Shown here piece after piece: positions 36,213 to 47,456 of a stretch of DNA of 64,000 bases. The notes beneath the pieces were generated by a model, which saw only the letters and a list, made by a program, of their open reading frames with translations, searched no databases and was not told the origin of the DNA. Origin of the DNA: Hsuehochloa calcarea (lineage: Eukaryota; Streptophyta; Magnoliopsida; Poales; Poaceae); assembly GCA_036346395.1 (NCBI GenBank), contig CM070601.1, positions 10,971,763 to 11,035,762 on the forward strand. Direction: 5' to 3'. Both the position numbers and the translations under genes were made by a program. The number at the start of each line of letters is the position of its first letter. Within the stretch, counting starts at the first letter, position 1.

Positions 36213-37597
36213 ATGGCGACTAGTGATTTAGTGCACCTAGGTGAAGCACTTTTATTTGATGACACAAGTTATGATATTTGAAAAATCTGCATGACTTGTT
36301 ATTTTAAGGCCATGAGCCCTAAAATTTGGCGGATCGTAAATGTGGGCTTTTCTCCTTCAAACAATCCTCTTACTCCAACCATTGAGGAAGAGAAATGCTC
36401 ACATGTCGATGCTTAAGCTACTAACACTTTATTTAGTGCTTTGAGTATAGAAATATTCGATGCCATATGCAATCTCAAGAATGTTCATGAGATGTGGACC
36501 TATCTTCAAGATTATTATGAAATGTCTACCTCTACTAGTGATGATTGCATAGAAGAATAGACGTCGGGAGAATAATGCTTAATCTCCAACTCTGATAATA
36601 ACGAGTCCTCAACTCCATCCATATCACCTCATTGCTTTATGGCTAAAGGTAATAATGAGGTAAATGAAAATGATGAGCCTACTTATGATGAGTTGATGGA
36701 CATACTAGAAGAGCTTAATGAATATTTAGGAAAGGAGAAATTCAAATTCAAATTTTTGAAGAAGAGTATCTCGCACTTCAAAATAATTATGATGTTTTAA
36801 AAGATGAACATGAAGCTCTCCTCCTAAAAAAGCTAAATAGCTCTAAAGTGGATATATGCATCATATGTAATTTATTAGATGATATGCCATGTATAGCTTC
36901 TAGCTCTTGCATTTCATCTAAGGTTAGTATATCCACTTCTTGTGATGATTTGCTAGATATACCTTGTTGCTCTAAAATAGATACTCATATTTCCTCTGTG
37001 CATGTCGATACTAACTTTGTAGAGGAAAATTATAAGCTCAAGGCCCAAGTTGCAAAATTAAAAGTTGACTTGGAAAGAAGCTTCAAGGGAGAGGCCACTC
37101 TCGACAATATATTGAGCAAACAAAGAGGCTTGCAAGATAAGAGTGGAATTGGCTACACTCCCAAGAAAAGGGAGAATAGCGAGACAAGGCACAACGCAAG
37201 ACACACAAAGAATGTCAAGTGCTATGGATTCAATGGGAAGGACCACTATGCCTCGGTGTGCCCTAATCAAATGGATGTCAAGACTAGACATTCAAAAATG
37301 AGGCAAACCGGCAAGAAGTAAGAAATAAAGACAAGTAGGGGAAGCAAAACCCCAACTTGCTACAATTGCCAGAAAAATAGACATATCGGTAAACAATGTC
37401 CCAAAGGTATCACTCCTAAGCCTATTATTTATAATAATGATTATTTGCTTAGGAAGGATATTAATGGCAATGTGTTTGCTAGGAATGTTAGCTCGCATAA
37501 AATTATTTCTAGGGCTATTTGGGTGTCCAAATCTATTGTGACTAACATTCGTGGACCCAACCAAGTATTGGGTACCAAAATGTGTTTCAATGCTTAA
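36213..37597 (+). pseudogene. Sirevirus-type gag pseudogene
   Basis: The ATG at 36213 opens a gag-like frame (MATSDLVHLGEALLFDD) that meets stops within about 25 codons. The frame at 36848-37321 gives a long stretch with DMPCIASSSCISSK and DDLLDIPCC, then a coiled-coil-like YKLKAQVAKLKVDLERSFKG, and KSGIGYTPKKRE. This matches Sirevirus gag. A first knuckle-like segment reads CYGFNGKDHYASVCPN, with a Cys apparently changed to Phe; a second CCHC knuckle, CYNCQKNRHIGKQC, lies at about 37358-37399 in another frame. The remainder of the polyprotein is deleted. Confidence 0.75.
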
Positions 37598-38166
37598 CAC
37601 GTACTTGGAGAGGCATTGGAAGTTTGGCTCACATGAAGAGGTTGATTTCATCATGTGCAAAATTTGAGCTAAGCTCAAGGATGATCATGTCATATCATAA
37701 GTCAATGCCATTGCGGTAATAAGTACTTACATTGAACTATCTAGCCCTTTATACCTTGTGTATGTTGCATGTCATGAAAATCTTTTATAAAGGGTGTTCT
37801 TGCTCTTGTTCATAATGTTTATTATTAAAATCTCGAGCAAGATGGTTGTGGCATATTAAGAGGGAGTGCTAAGTCATATTCATGTATACCATATCCCTAA
37901 GTGTGCTCAAAATAAATTAAGTGCTAGTATTATTTTTCAAAATTGAGCCTTTTAGCCAAAAGTTAAAAATTTCATAATTATTAGTAATTCTTTGAAAAAC
38001 TAGTTGCAAAATGTATACAACTGCTTTTCAAAGGTTTTCCAAAAGTTTTGACTCTAGAAAAACCTATTTTTGAGTAAAAATGAGTTTCTAGCCAAAAATC
38101 AAAATTATAGTATATTATTTTTGACATAAACTAGATTTTTGTGTAAAATCTATTCTAAAAGAAATT

Positions 38167-38720
38167 TAAAAATCTTGGTGTTTGCTGATACCTAGACGAC
38201 GTGGAGGCGTCGTGATCGGTGATCTTGTTTAGAAGCTTGTGAGAAGGACTGGCGTGGTTGTGAGTGGTTTGGTGCTCACCATCTCCGGAGTGGAGGAAGA
38301 TCAACCCGAGTGGATCGAGGTGTTGGTTCGTGTTGGAACTAGTCCAAGTGGTTGGACTTACCTCGGAGGTGTTGGCTTAATTTGTGGAGCCGGTCCAATT
38401 TGTTTGGGCTTACCTCAACGTTGACTAGGGGAGACCGGCAAGTCTCCGAACACCACGGTAAAACATCATTGTGTCTATTGTGGTTTGTTCTTGTGCTTTA
38501 CTTTGAGAAATTTACATTACTTATTTATATATCTTTGAATGATTGCTCTCATTCAATTGTATTCATATTGTTGGTGCACTTAGTCAAGCTTAGTTGTTTT
38601 AGGTTTTAATAGTGCAAAACCAAATTGTTATTAGCTTCCGCATTATAAATTGGTTTTAGCCAAAGAGATTTTTAAAACCGTCTATTCACCCCCCCTCTAG
38701 TCGGCCTCCTCGATCTTACA
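38167..38720 (+). repeat. 3' LTR remnant of the Sirevirus-like element
   Basis: Matches the last about 550 bp of the 5' LTR (from ggtgtttgc... to cttaca). The upstream 2 kb of this LTR is missing. Confidence 0.8.
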
Positions 38721-39714
38721 TTCGTTGAATGCATCCCAGTCAGATGCCTCACGTATTGGTCTTTCCACATGAAAGTGTCGCAACCGCTTGAATAAATCTG
38801 GACCAAAATAAAGCACTAAATTTTATCATCAAAATGCACCGGCCGGCAAAACAAAAAACCAAATTTCAACATCAAAATCAAATCAAAGGGAAGTTTCTTA
38901 CACCATCGTTTTTAGGGCATTTGTAGTACTCTTTTCCTCGATTCTTCGAGTTCCCAGACACGGCCCAGATCATCCTCGCATCACACTTTGGGCATGGCAC
39001 AAGCGATAGCCCCCCACTAGGCGCTATCGCTGATCACTCGGAGTGCGCCTCAGCGCGAGCTTTCTTCTTCTCTATGTTGCGGCAACGCGCGGGGAGTGGC
39101 GCTCAAGGGTGAACGAGCAAAGGGTCGTCGGTTTGTGTAGGCAGAGCACATGGCCTAACCCTAGACTTGATTTGGTGTAGGGGAGTCCTGCTGGGAGCGC
39201 TATCTGGAGGTGGAGGAGCACGGGGTCGGCGGCCACGAGCGGCAGAGAGGCTCTCAAGGGCGGGGGACGTGCATGGTACTAACCCTAAACCTAGCAGCAG
39301 TGCCGCCACGGTCACCTCGGGCGATTTAGGACGAGGGATATAGGAAATGGGGAATGGGGATCGATGGCGATCGGGGGCTACAGACATAGAGGAGGGGCGA
39401 ATTCAAGAGGAAATTTATTCGGGCAGGGTTTTTATGCAAAAATGGTGTTAAGTGGGAGGTGTGGGTTGTCTCGGCCAGTGATTTTGTGATGGAGGGCTCA
39501 GATGGCCCATGTCCATATGTGCACAATTCAATCTATTTGCACCGGATATGCCGCCATAAATACGAGGACCCCATGTACAATATTGATTTGATGAAGGAAA
39601 CAAGCTCTCCCCCTATACGTCTCCTGCTGTATCCATTTCCCTTATGTGATTGCTCATGTCATGGATTGATCTTCAAGTCAGCAACGTGATGACCACGACT
39701 ATTTCTCAACATGT

Positions 39715-40620
39715 ATCAGCACGAATCTCTTCAATCTAGGTATGTTGTTCTTAGACTATTGTCAATTAGATCAATTCTCTCGTGATGCTAATTCCTAGAA
39801 ATTAATCAATGTCCGCATGGTGATCAATCTGTTCAGTAACATCGTCCACCGAGGCACGAGGAGAAGGATGGGCATCGTCACAACCGATGATCTTGCCTCG
39901 CATCGACCACAACAAAGAAATCAACCTCGGCCTGTCGCTCCAGTCAGGTTTGGATCATGCGTCCTTAATCCAGCACTACAGATTGGTTTTCATTACTCGC
40001 TTGCATGTATATGTAAAATCAATTTATGCCCACAGCTCTGTTCCCACACGCGTGCACTGGCCTGAAGCCGCTCCACCGTCGTCGCGCACCACCGGCTGCC
40101 TCCATGCATCGTTGATGTACACCACCGTCCGCCTCCGTGCGCCGCTGCAGTGCACCGCCAGCTGCCACCGTGCGCATTGCAACTCCACGACCTGAACGCC
40201 GCCACGCCGTGCGCGCCCTCGCACCACGCCGCCCGCGTGAGCTCGTTGTTGCGTCGCCGCCGCGCCGCTAAGGCCGCATGCGCGTCGCGGGCCTCCATTT
40301 CACCCGTCGTCGTGGTGTAGCGGACTACCGATGCCTATGCACCACCGTTGCACGGCCGTGGCGTGCGCATCGACCACATGTCACCGAGCCACCGCCGTCC
40401 GGTTGGTGTGCGTTGCTCGGCCGTCTTTGCGTCGCTTCCACGCCGCCCTAAGCCACCGCGTCTCGTGTTGCCGCCGCACCGGCCTCGCGTCGCGCCGTGC
40501 ATTGCATTGCGTGCACCGGCTTACCGCCACCTCGTGTCGCACAGCGCGTCTCCGCTTGTGCACCAACTGTGGCCAAAAATGGGGACACTAGGGTGCTAGG
40601 GAAACCCTAGTGCCCTTTTT
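39715..40620. other. Leader-like and GC-rich non-genic stretch after the split Copia LTR
   Basis: Begins with the Retrofit-like primer-site word tgtatcagcacg. 40040-40600 is GC-rich with many cgccgc, gtgcgc and ccaccg words; open frames on both strands look compositional. No gag or pol sequence could be recognised. Confidence 0.45.
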
Positions 40621-42203
40621 GCTGCGCGCATAGCAGGCCGGGTGGCGCGTTGGGTCGGCTCAACCCACGAAGATTTTTGAGAAATAATAATAATAATTTT
40701 GAAATCCCAAAAAATTATGAAAATGCCCTCGAAATCTTAGAAAGTCATGAGGATATTTTTGGGTAAGCAATTTTGTGGAAAACACATGAAGTTTGGTTAA
40801 TTGCAGATTTTTTTGTGGCAGTATCAAATTTTGCACTTTAGCCCTTGTAATTCATGGTAATTCCTAGAAATACTTAGTAAATTATGCAAATTCACGTTAA
40901 CTCCTAGAAAAATGTATTTCTAAAGTCTATGAGCTTCCATTTGTGGATATCATGGGGATATGCTCATGATCTTAGGTTGATGTTACAATTAGCAATGACG
41001 TTGAAGGTTTGTCGAATCACGTGTTTTCGGCAAAGTTCAGTCTTTGTCAGTCGTTGGTCGACCGGGCCAGGCGGCGGTCTGACCAGCCTGTATGGCGGTT
41101 AGGACGGCCAACATTGCGGTCCGATCGGCCACCACCGGCGGCCATACTAGCCAACTCTGGTGGTCAGACCGGCCACCTCTGGCGGTTAGACCGGCCAAGC
41201 CTTGGGCCAAGAGGCTGGCGGTCAGACCGGCCATGGGCGACGGTTTGACCGGCCATTTTGTAACTTTGAGTTTGGAGCTGGGCTAAAAATAGAGTGTAGG
41301 CAAGAGAGGGGATTCTCCTACACTGGGTCCCATAATTTTTGGAGCTTCGAGTCAAAAGTTCTATTCGTTTGAAATTTCCAGAGAGGTTTCGGATTTCCAG
41401 GGAGAAATTTAGGTTAAGTACCTTGCTGGGCGGTCAGACCGGCCAGGGGGTGGTCAGACCAGCCAATGTGTGGTGGTCTGACCGTCTTTCACTTGTTCGT
41501 CGGCCATCTTGGCGGTGATTTTTTGTTTGTTATGTTAAGTTCATGGGTTTCAGTGTATATGTGTTGCATGATGCATGTTTTGACTAACGTGTGTCAAGTT
41601 ATGAAGAACTTATTCCCGGAATCGATTTTTTTGTCTTGTGTTGTGCAGGATGCTTGCAGGTCAACGATGGTCAACGGCGAGGATGATTGGGACTAGGCTT
41701 GGAGAGTTAAGGTTCAGAACGATCGAGAATACCGGGTGAAGTCAGTGGACTAAAGCATGGTACAAAATGAACAAGGATGACCGGACGGGAAGTTCAGAGA
41801 GACGAGTTGCATCAAGTGGCGCTGGGGTCGGTGCAAGTGCTATGGTGGTTTCGGTGGAAGCCAGATGGGGGAGACTTGCCGACATGAACAGAGCTGTTGA
41901 TCAACCTACACGTGGCGAAGCATGGTATTGCTTCATGAAGATTGGACTCGGTCTTTGGAGATGGATCGAGAGGTCTTTGGAGATGGATCGAGAAGGGGTA
42001 TTTTGGTAATTTCACCAAGATACCGTCTTGATTGCTTTTGGCTAAATCACGGCGCAAGACGGCTCAAACTTTTGGTCAATTACTTATATTCATTTGTATT
42101 CATATTGTTGGTGCACTTAGTCAAGCATTATAAATTGGTTTTAGCCAAAGAGATTTTTAAACCGCCTATTCACCCCACTCTAGTCGGCCTCCTCGATCTT
42201 ACA
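40620..42203 (+). repeat. Degenerate LTR-like segment ending in a Sirevirus LTR 3' end
   Basis: 42097-42203 (ttggtgcacttagtcaagca ... ctcctcgatcttaca) is the terminal part of the Sirevirus-like LTR. Upstream, 41050-41480 is a palindrome block (see next entry) followed by a degenerate TATA region gggctaaaaatagag at 41280. The upstream boundary and any target duplication could not be set. The central part (41480-42090) does not match the other two LTRs, so this may be a related subfamily or a chimera. Confidence 0.5.
41050..41480. promoter_or_regulatory. Palindromic repeat block (GCGGTCAGACCGGCC type)
   Basis: About a dozen words of the form ggcggtcagaccggcca / ggcggttagaccggcca occur at roughly 20-40-bp spacing. 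It is the third version of the palindrome block found in the other Sirevirus-like LTRs. Confidence 0.55.
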
Positions 42204-42204
42204 G

Positions 42205-43972
42205 TTGGATCATGCTACTCTAACTCATCTTCCGCTGCACTGCACATCTAGTGGTAACGATCTGTGATCTTCTACTTGATTGGCTTCCTGGTTTACGTGA
42301 TAGAATTTTTGAATTGCTAGCTAGCGTAGCATACTCGTATCCCTGCACTCGGGTGTTAACGTCAAGTTCAAGAAGGACCATCTCAACTACATGGTTCAAG
42401 AGTGTGTCTTCATCGTGACTTTCGAGGACTTGTTCTTTCTCTTCAACCTCGACGCACTCGACGCCTCACTCATGTGATACTGGACATTATAAGTGTGTAC
42501 AACCACGATCAACGTTCGTGTAATACCGATAAATGTTATATATAACTATAACTCCTTACTTTTGTGTGTGTGTGTCACACATGATTTCTGAAGCCGAATC
42601 AAGGAATTCACCGGTAGGTTTCTCGACCCACACTTGGTCTCCTTGCAAACCATCAAGGAGAATGCAAAATTCATCTAGGATTACATGACAGAGTCATTGC
42701 TGGCTCACCGCGATAAGGAATTCATACTTTTGCCCTACAACTAGCAATAAGTGTTGCACTAGTGGTTATACTTGTTGATTTGTACTTTATAAGCAACACT
42801 TACTTAGGTTTAATGACAACAGCGACATACATGAGTAGGTTTCACTGGATTCTAATTGTAATTATACCAAAACGGAACAAGGTAATATACCTAGATTCCC
42901 TAAAGAGGGCCGCACACGACTTCACAATGGTTCGACAATTAATCGACGGGTAAATACACTTCCTCCATAGATAACTCTATTGTAGTCTTTCCTTCCTTTG
43001 CAATGACTAATGCTAACTTATTGGAATCACGTAGGCAGTTCGCCGCGTACTTTGCTAAATGAGGGAAATGCAAGGGAAGGGTCCTGCGACACGATCTAAA
43101 CTTTCCAGTATTCGCTAGTACACATTAATTCTATATAACACTTCATAGTAATGCCTCTCAAACTAACCAATTCTATTTTTGCAGTGCCACCAGCTGCCAC
43201 CGTCCTGTAATAGTTGTGGATACTATGTTTGCCAAAACATGGAACTACTCGTCGGTTCCGCGACGACCAATGATCCTCAGGTTTGTCAATCTTGTAATAA
43301 TTATTTTATACTTATCAATTTATATATGCACAGATTTAATATTTCTAGTGATAGGTTGCGAGCATTAATACAACTGCGTTGGAACAAGGTCAGCTCATAA
43401 ACATTCGAGGATAATTTGCAGCATTCTTGAACCGCATGGTCATAAATCCAGATCGGAAGTTCCACAATGTAGATTGAACTTGATTGAGAAAAGATTGAAC
43501 TTAATGATACATGTGTGTAAATGTACATGAATGGTTAATTCTAGTTAATTGATTTGTGAAATGGATGTGATTGTTTCTGAAATGAATGTGAATTGGATGT
43601 ATACATGTACTTGCTGTGTTTCAGCTTGTTTCAAAGGGCGTGACTAGCATTTCCTGAGGCTAGCCAATAAACAGAAATAGATTTAGTAATACGAAAGAAT
43701 ATCACAGACGCTTCCTTAGAACATACCGTCTGTGATACATCAGCTCTCACAGATAATTTTATCTACAAACCATCTGTGATACATCAGCTATCACAGACAA
43801 TTTAATCTACAAGCCATTTGTGTTAGTAAACTATCACAGACGGTTCTGAGTTAATAACCGTGCATGATAGATTGACCTCATATCATTACTGACCTATAAA
43901 CTCAGATGGCTCATAAAACCGTCTGTAATGACGTTTTTGAACTATCTGTAAAGAACTTTTCTGTAGTAGTGG
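42205..43972 (+). mobile_element. 3' portion of a CACTA transposon with Ulp1-like protease gene
   Basis: The right end is a CACTA terminus, tttctgtagtagtg at 43959-43972, preceded by subterminal atcacagacggtt-type repeats (43698-43950). Inside is a decayed gene of the Ulp1/C48 type that grass CACTA elements commonly carry. The 5' part, including any transposase, is absent: the segment abuts the Sirevirus LTR end at 42203. The base triplet after the end is gaa; without the left end the duplication cannot be checked. Confidence 0.8.
42355..43475 (+). pseudogene. CACTA-borne Ulp1-like (C48) cysteine protease pseudogene
   Basis: Pieces in order: VTFEDLFFLFNLDALDASL near 42417-42473; FTGRFLDPHLVSLQTIKENA near 42608-42667; RDKEFILLPYN near 42710-42742; FHWILIVIIPKRNKVIYLDS near 42840-42899; a Cys segment PSCNSCGYYVCQNME near 43189-43233; and FAAFLNRMVINPDRKFHNVD near 43415-43474. 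The His (FHW), Asp (YLDS) and Cys (CGYYV) positions of the Ulp1 catalytic set are visible. Several in-frame stops and intron-like gaps separate them. Such proteases resemble SUMO proteases; their role in transposition is not settled. This copy is inactive. Confidence 0.8.
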
Positions 43973-44711
43973 AATGAAATCCCAAAATCATGACCCTTAT
44001 CAAATCTTGAGGATTTATAAAAAATCTTGAAGATTGGATATCGAAGATTAAACATTGTACTCTTTTTTTTGATGAGTTTTTCTGAAGTTTTATCACACGA
44101 GGGTTTTTAGTTAGGCAATAAGTGTAATGCAGCTTACGAATTGAATGTACTCTTTTTTTCGTTCTCTTTTTTTCCCCAATAATTTTTGGAAGAAGTTTTT
44201 GATAAAATATTTACATATCGTAGTCCATTGCAAACCTATACCCGTTATACTTCATGCGTACGACCCATACCCGTGTGCAATAGGTCAACTCCGTGTGTTA
44301 CCCCACGATTGTCCACGCATAATCAAGCATTACTACTACTTTGCTGACAAGAGTTCTTTACATTGTCATTGAGACTCGGTCGGGTGAATTGCACTAATAA
44401 ATTTCTTATGCACTTCCCCACACGTTAATGCATGATTAATAATGTTCAGCGTCTCAATAGCACAATTTAGGTTCGTCTCTTCTACTTTGTCATCACGTGA
44501 AGATGAACAAACGCGTAACACGTCAAGAACAAAAATCTTCGTTGCATCTGAGCCATTTGGGCTGGCTCTGGGCCAGGCCTAATAGGCTAACCGGGCCGGG
44601 CTTTTCTGGCCAGTCTGATTCACATACCAGCACGCCGGGCACAGGTGTAGTCCTACGCTCGTCCAGTGGCTGTCGTGCCGCGGGGATCCACGCCACCGTT
44701 GCGCCGACGCG
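43973..44711. other. Copia 3' fragment and promoter of the CMP-KDO synthetase gene
   Basis: 43973-44220 resembles the post-coding tail of Copia elements (attgtactctttttttt gatgagtttt, tcacacgagggtttttag), as at 14970-15200. 44400-44711 would be the promoter and 5' UTR of the next gene, with a tcacgtga G-box-like palindrome at 44493-44500. No clear TATA box. Confidence 0.45.
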
Positions 44712-47456
44712 ATGCCGATCTGCCCGCCGTCGTCGGACTCCTCGTCCTCGGGCTGGGGGAGCCGCGCGTGGATCTTACACGGGCTGGCCCTCGGCGCGGC
44801 AGCGGTGGCGGCGGCCAGGGGGGCCTACCTCTACTGGCAGCCGGGCGGGTTCCGCAGCCGGGCGGTGGGCATCATACCCGCGCGCTTCGCGTCCTCCCGC
44901 TTCGAGGGCAAGCCGCTCGCCCCCATCCTCGGCAAGCCCATGATCCAGGTCCGTCGTGCCTACACCCCGCATGCTTATCTCGTGCAGTTGCTTCGCGTAC
45001 TGACACCGGATCTGAGAGAGCGAGTGGAAGCTTACGTCTGAAACTTCAAATGGGAAATAGTAATGGCATATTGCGTGACATCGAATTATGCTTGCTCATA
45101 GTTCTGGACTTGGGTTGTGGTGTCTCGTTGGTGTTGATTCCTGTTTAGAATGTTCTTTGGTACTCGTGGTTGTCATCACAAAAAGAGAGAGTTTAAGTTG
45201 TAAATGAGATGGTTATACGAGTTTTCGATACTTTACTGCATATCTTTTTTAGTCATGTGAGATATCGTCGTTGCGTGGCTATTGAGTTAACCAAAACCAT
45301 GAGTTTGTGTTGTTTATTCTGCTGGTCAAAGTTAGTTCTCCAAAGAATCCATTCTTGATTCTTAAGGGAATTTTAGTTCTCCAAAGAATCCATTCTTGAT
45401 TCTTAAGGGAATTTTCTTAAGTGGGTAGCCTTTTATGTGGATGTACTTGACTTTACATGGTAGTGAATCTAGTGACCATCAGTATTTGTTTGAGCATCGA
45501 GTTTTTTTGTGGCAGATAATGCAGCTTGAATAGAGAGTGGGACTACAAGTTAGCTTTTATAGTGTCTATGGGTTTATATGAAATGGTGGATAGAGCTGGG
45601 CAGCTGGCTATTAATTAATGCTAAAATTTGACACTTTGTTAGTCTAGCAATCAGTATAGTTCGTAAATCACCTTACACTTCTTTACACCATACTTAATTA
45701 GATCATCGACAAACTCAGCATTACCATATTGGATCTTTAGAAAACTTTATTTTTATATTCTTTCTGTCTTTTATTTTTCGTGATCTAGTCAACAATTTTA
45801 CTTTTACAGAGAACATGGGAAAGAGTTATGCTAGCTTCTTCTTTGGACCATGTTGGTAAGTGCAAGCCTACTAGTTTTTTTATTTCTAATATTTCCGTGC
45901 AAAACCTCCCCGTACTAGTAGGATGTTCTTGTTTTGTTGTCTTAAGTTATGTCTTTACTTGATTGTCTTCAACACTTGCCATGTTATTATACTCTCTTTT
46001 ATGTCAGTATTTCTCTCTTTTTTTCCTTAGTTGTGGCAACAGATGATGAAAGAATTGCCAACTGTTGTAGAGGATTTGGAGCTGATGTTATAATGACATC
46101 AGTATCATGCCAAAATGGTAATGCTTTCATTGTTTTGTAATTGTGCTGTACTTTCATGATTACTTGGTAAACCTCTGTATGTACTTATTGGCGTCTGCTT
46201 TAAAATTTAGGATCTGAGCGTTGTTGCGAGGCACTTCAAAAGCTTGAGAAGCATTATGACATTGTTGTCAATATTCAAGGAGATGAGCCTCTTATTGAAC
46301 CAGAGATAATAGATGGTGTGGTTATGGCACTGCAGGTGGTTACTTATGCAACTCTTATCTTGCTACTTTTTAGCCTTCTACAAAAAAAAATGGTTTTAGC
46401 TGAAGTAATTGAGATGAAATCTTCTAGGTGGATTTTGATAATCTGAAAATTCTACCTTTGGCATAATTTGGACTAATCAACCTCTTTTCTTCGCATTTAT
46501 GATGCGCTTCAATTTGGCTTCCAGCGAGCTCCTGATGCAGTTTTCAGCACAGCTGTCACTGCACTAAAACCTGAAGATGCATTCGACACAAATCGAGTGA
46601 AGTGTGTTGTAGACAACCAGGGTTATGCAATATACTTCTCAAGAGGGCTGATCCCATTTAACAAGTGAGATACTAGCATTTCCTTTAGCTCTTCATTGGC
46701 CACATTTCCTCGTACAATTTTGAGATTTTGAACATTTCAGATCAGGGAAAGTCAATCCTCATTATCCATATCTTCTTCATTTGGGAATTGCGGTATATCA
46801 TCCAACCCTTACTTTTGATAATTGCTGAAGTTTGCTTCTTTTTGTAAATACACCTTCGGGCTGAAGTGCCCCACACTTAATACTGGTTCCTTTTTTCATA
46901 TAGGGATTTGATTCGAAGTTTCTGAAGATCTATCCACAGCTTCCACCAACTTCGTTACAACTAGAAGAGGACCTGGAGCAACTTAAAGTTCTTGAAAATG
47001 GCTTCAGGATGAAGGTAATTTGGCATGTAGCTTTAGGATCTATACAGAAAAGAAAGTGGCTATCCATTGTTGCTCCTCTGCACATTTTACTATAGCTCCT
47101 GGAAACTCTAGGTTATCGGTTTGTACACTGTTGCAAATGCCTGCTTTAAAACTACGCTCTATCATTTAAAAAGCACGGCACGACTGCCCATGTTCAGTAT
47201 AATGGTGCACATGATGAACTTGTATGGCTTAATTGCATTTTAAGTAGTTGTATGCCGATATTTATTCAATATCATATACATATATGGTGTATACACTGTT
47301 ACATTTTCAAGCTTATGCCTAATACTGCTGAATTGACTTTTCATTTTCATTCCTTGATTGCAGGTAATCAAAGTAGACCATGATGCCCACGGTGTGGATG
47401 CACCTGAAGATGTTGAGAAAATAGAAGCGTTGATGCGGGTGAGGAACATTCAGTAG
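44712..47456 (+). CDS. KDSB: CMP-KDO synthetase (3-deoxy-manno-octulosonate cytidylyltransferase)
   Basis: Eight exons: 44712-44948, 45810-45855, 46031-46117, 46211-46335, 46525-46664, 46741-46792, 46904-47014, 47364-47456. They give an uninterrupted 296-aa product, normal for plant enzymes. It transfers CMP from CTP to KDO, making CMP-KDO for rhamnogalacturonan II of the pectic wall. Residues 22-42 are hydrophobic (WILHGLALGAAAVAAARGAY), a membrane anchor or targeting segment; the Arabidopsis enzyme is mitochondrial. Family motifs: IIPARFASSRFEGKPLAPI (nucleotide-binding loop), RTWERVMLAS, VVATDDERI, VNIQGDEPLIEP, NPHYPYLLHLGIAGF, and the C-terminal LEQLKVLENGFRMKVI...HGVDAPEDVEKIE. All introns are GT-AG and all phases fit. 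No defect seen. Confidence 0.96.

Larger units (their letters stand above)
33628..38720 (+). mobile_element. Sirevirus-like Copia element, internally deleted
   Basis: The 5' LTR is 33628-36155. It is followed by a primer-binding site tggtatcagagc (36158-36169, complementary to initiator Met tRNA), a gag region, and then the last about 550 bp of a 3' LTR (38167-38720) ending ctcctcgatcttaca. Probable 5-bp duplication: tccgt (33623-33627) and ttcgt (38721-38725), one mismatch. Protease, integrase, reverse transcriptase, RNase H and most of the 3' LTR are missing. The gag matches Sirevirus-type Copia proteins. It lies inside the MULE's GRF zinc-finger gene. Confidence 0.85.
33390..39020 (-). pseudogene. 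GRF-type zinc-finger gene carried by the MULE, broken by a Sirevirus
   Basis: Minus-strand exons: one ending at 38902 contains VPCPKCDARMIWAVSGNSKN and ends YYKCPKNDG, followed by GTAAG. The next starts at 38797 after a CCAG acceptor and reads IYSSGCDTFMWKDQYVRHL. Together they form a GRF zinc finger (CPKC...C...C..F.W.dqY). The second exon is cut at 38726 by the Sirevirus. Beyond it, 33627-33393 continues on the same strand with a helical region and a hydrophobic C-terminus (VVVVFFLFLLL), a common architecture of small grass GRF-finger proteins with a C-terminal membrane segment. GRF fingers are nucleic-acid-binding modules. Start codon and frame at the insertion are not secure. Confidence 0.65.
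31260..39555. mobile_element. MULE with GRF zinc-finger gene and a nested Sirevirus
   Basis: An exact 9-bp duplication ataaatacg is present at 31251-31259 and 39556-39564. The right end, read inward, is GGCGGCATATCCGGTGCAAA; the left end is a slightly deleted copy. The two ends match over about 75 bp (atagattgaattgtgcacat, then tcaccagccgag / tcactggccgag). The TIR is the same family as the MULE at 15522-18519. The interior has a GC-rich block inside each end (31360-31610; 39060-39330), a short MITE, microsatellites, a minus-strand GRF zinc-finger gene, and a Sirevirus at 33628-38720. Without the Sirevirus the MULE would be about 3.2 kb. Confidence 0.88.
31144..39714 (+). mobile_element. Copia 5' LTR split by a MULE
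   Basis: Joining 31144-31259 to 39565-39714 gives one LTR-like sequence. It begins tgtgacgttggcg, has a TATA box at the junction (ggttataaatacgagg) and ends atttctcaaca, followed by tgtatcagcacgaatctctt. That last word resembles the primer-site region of Retrofit-like Copia elements. The intervening 31260-39555 is a MULE with an exact 9-bp duplication. The 5' boundary of the LTR is my estimate because no second LTR is present to confirm it. Confidence 0.55.

Noticed and set aside
44497..45148. Frames of 148 and 160 codons overlapping the first exon of the CMP-KDO synthetase gene
   Set aside because: Shadows of the GC-rich first exon; the true frame from 44712 has the family motifs and correct splice phase.
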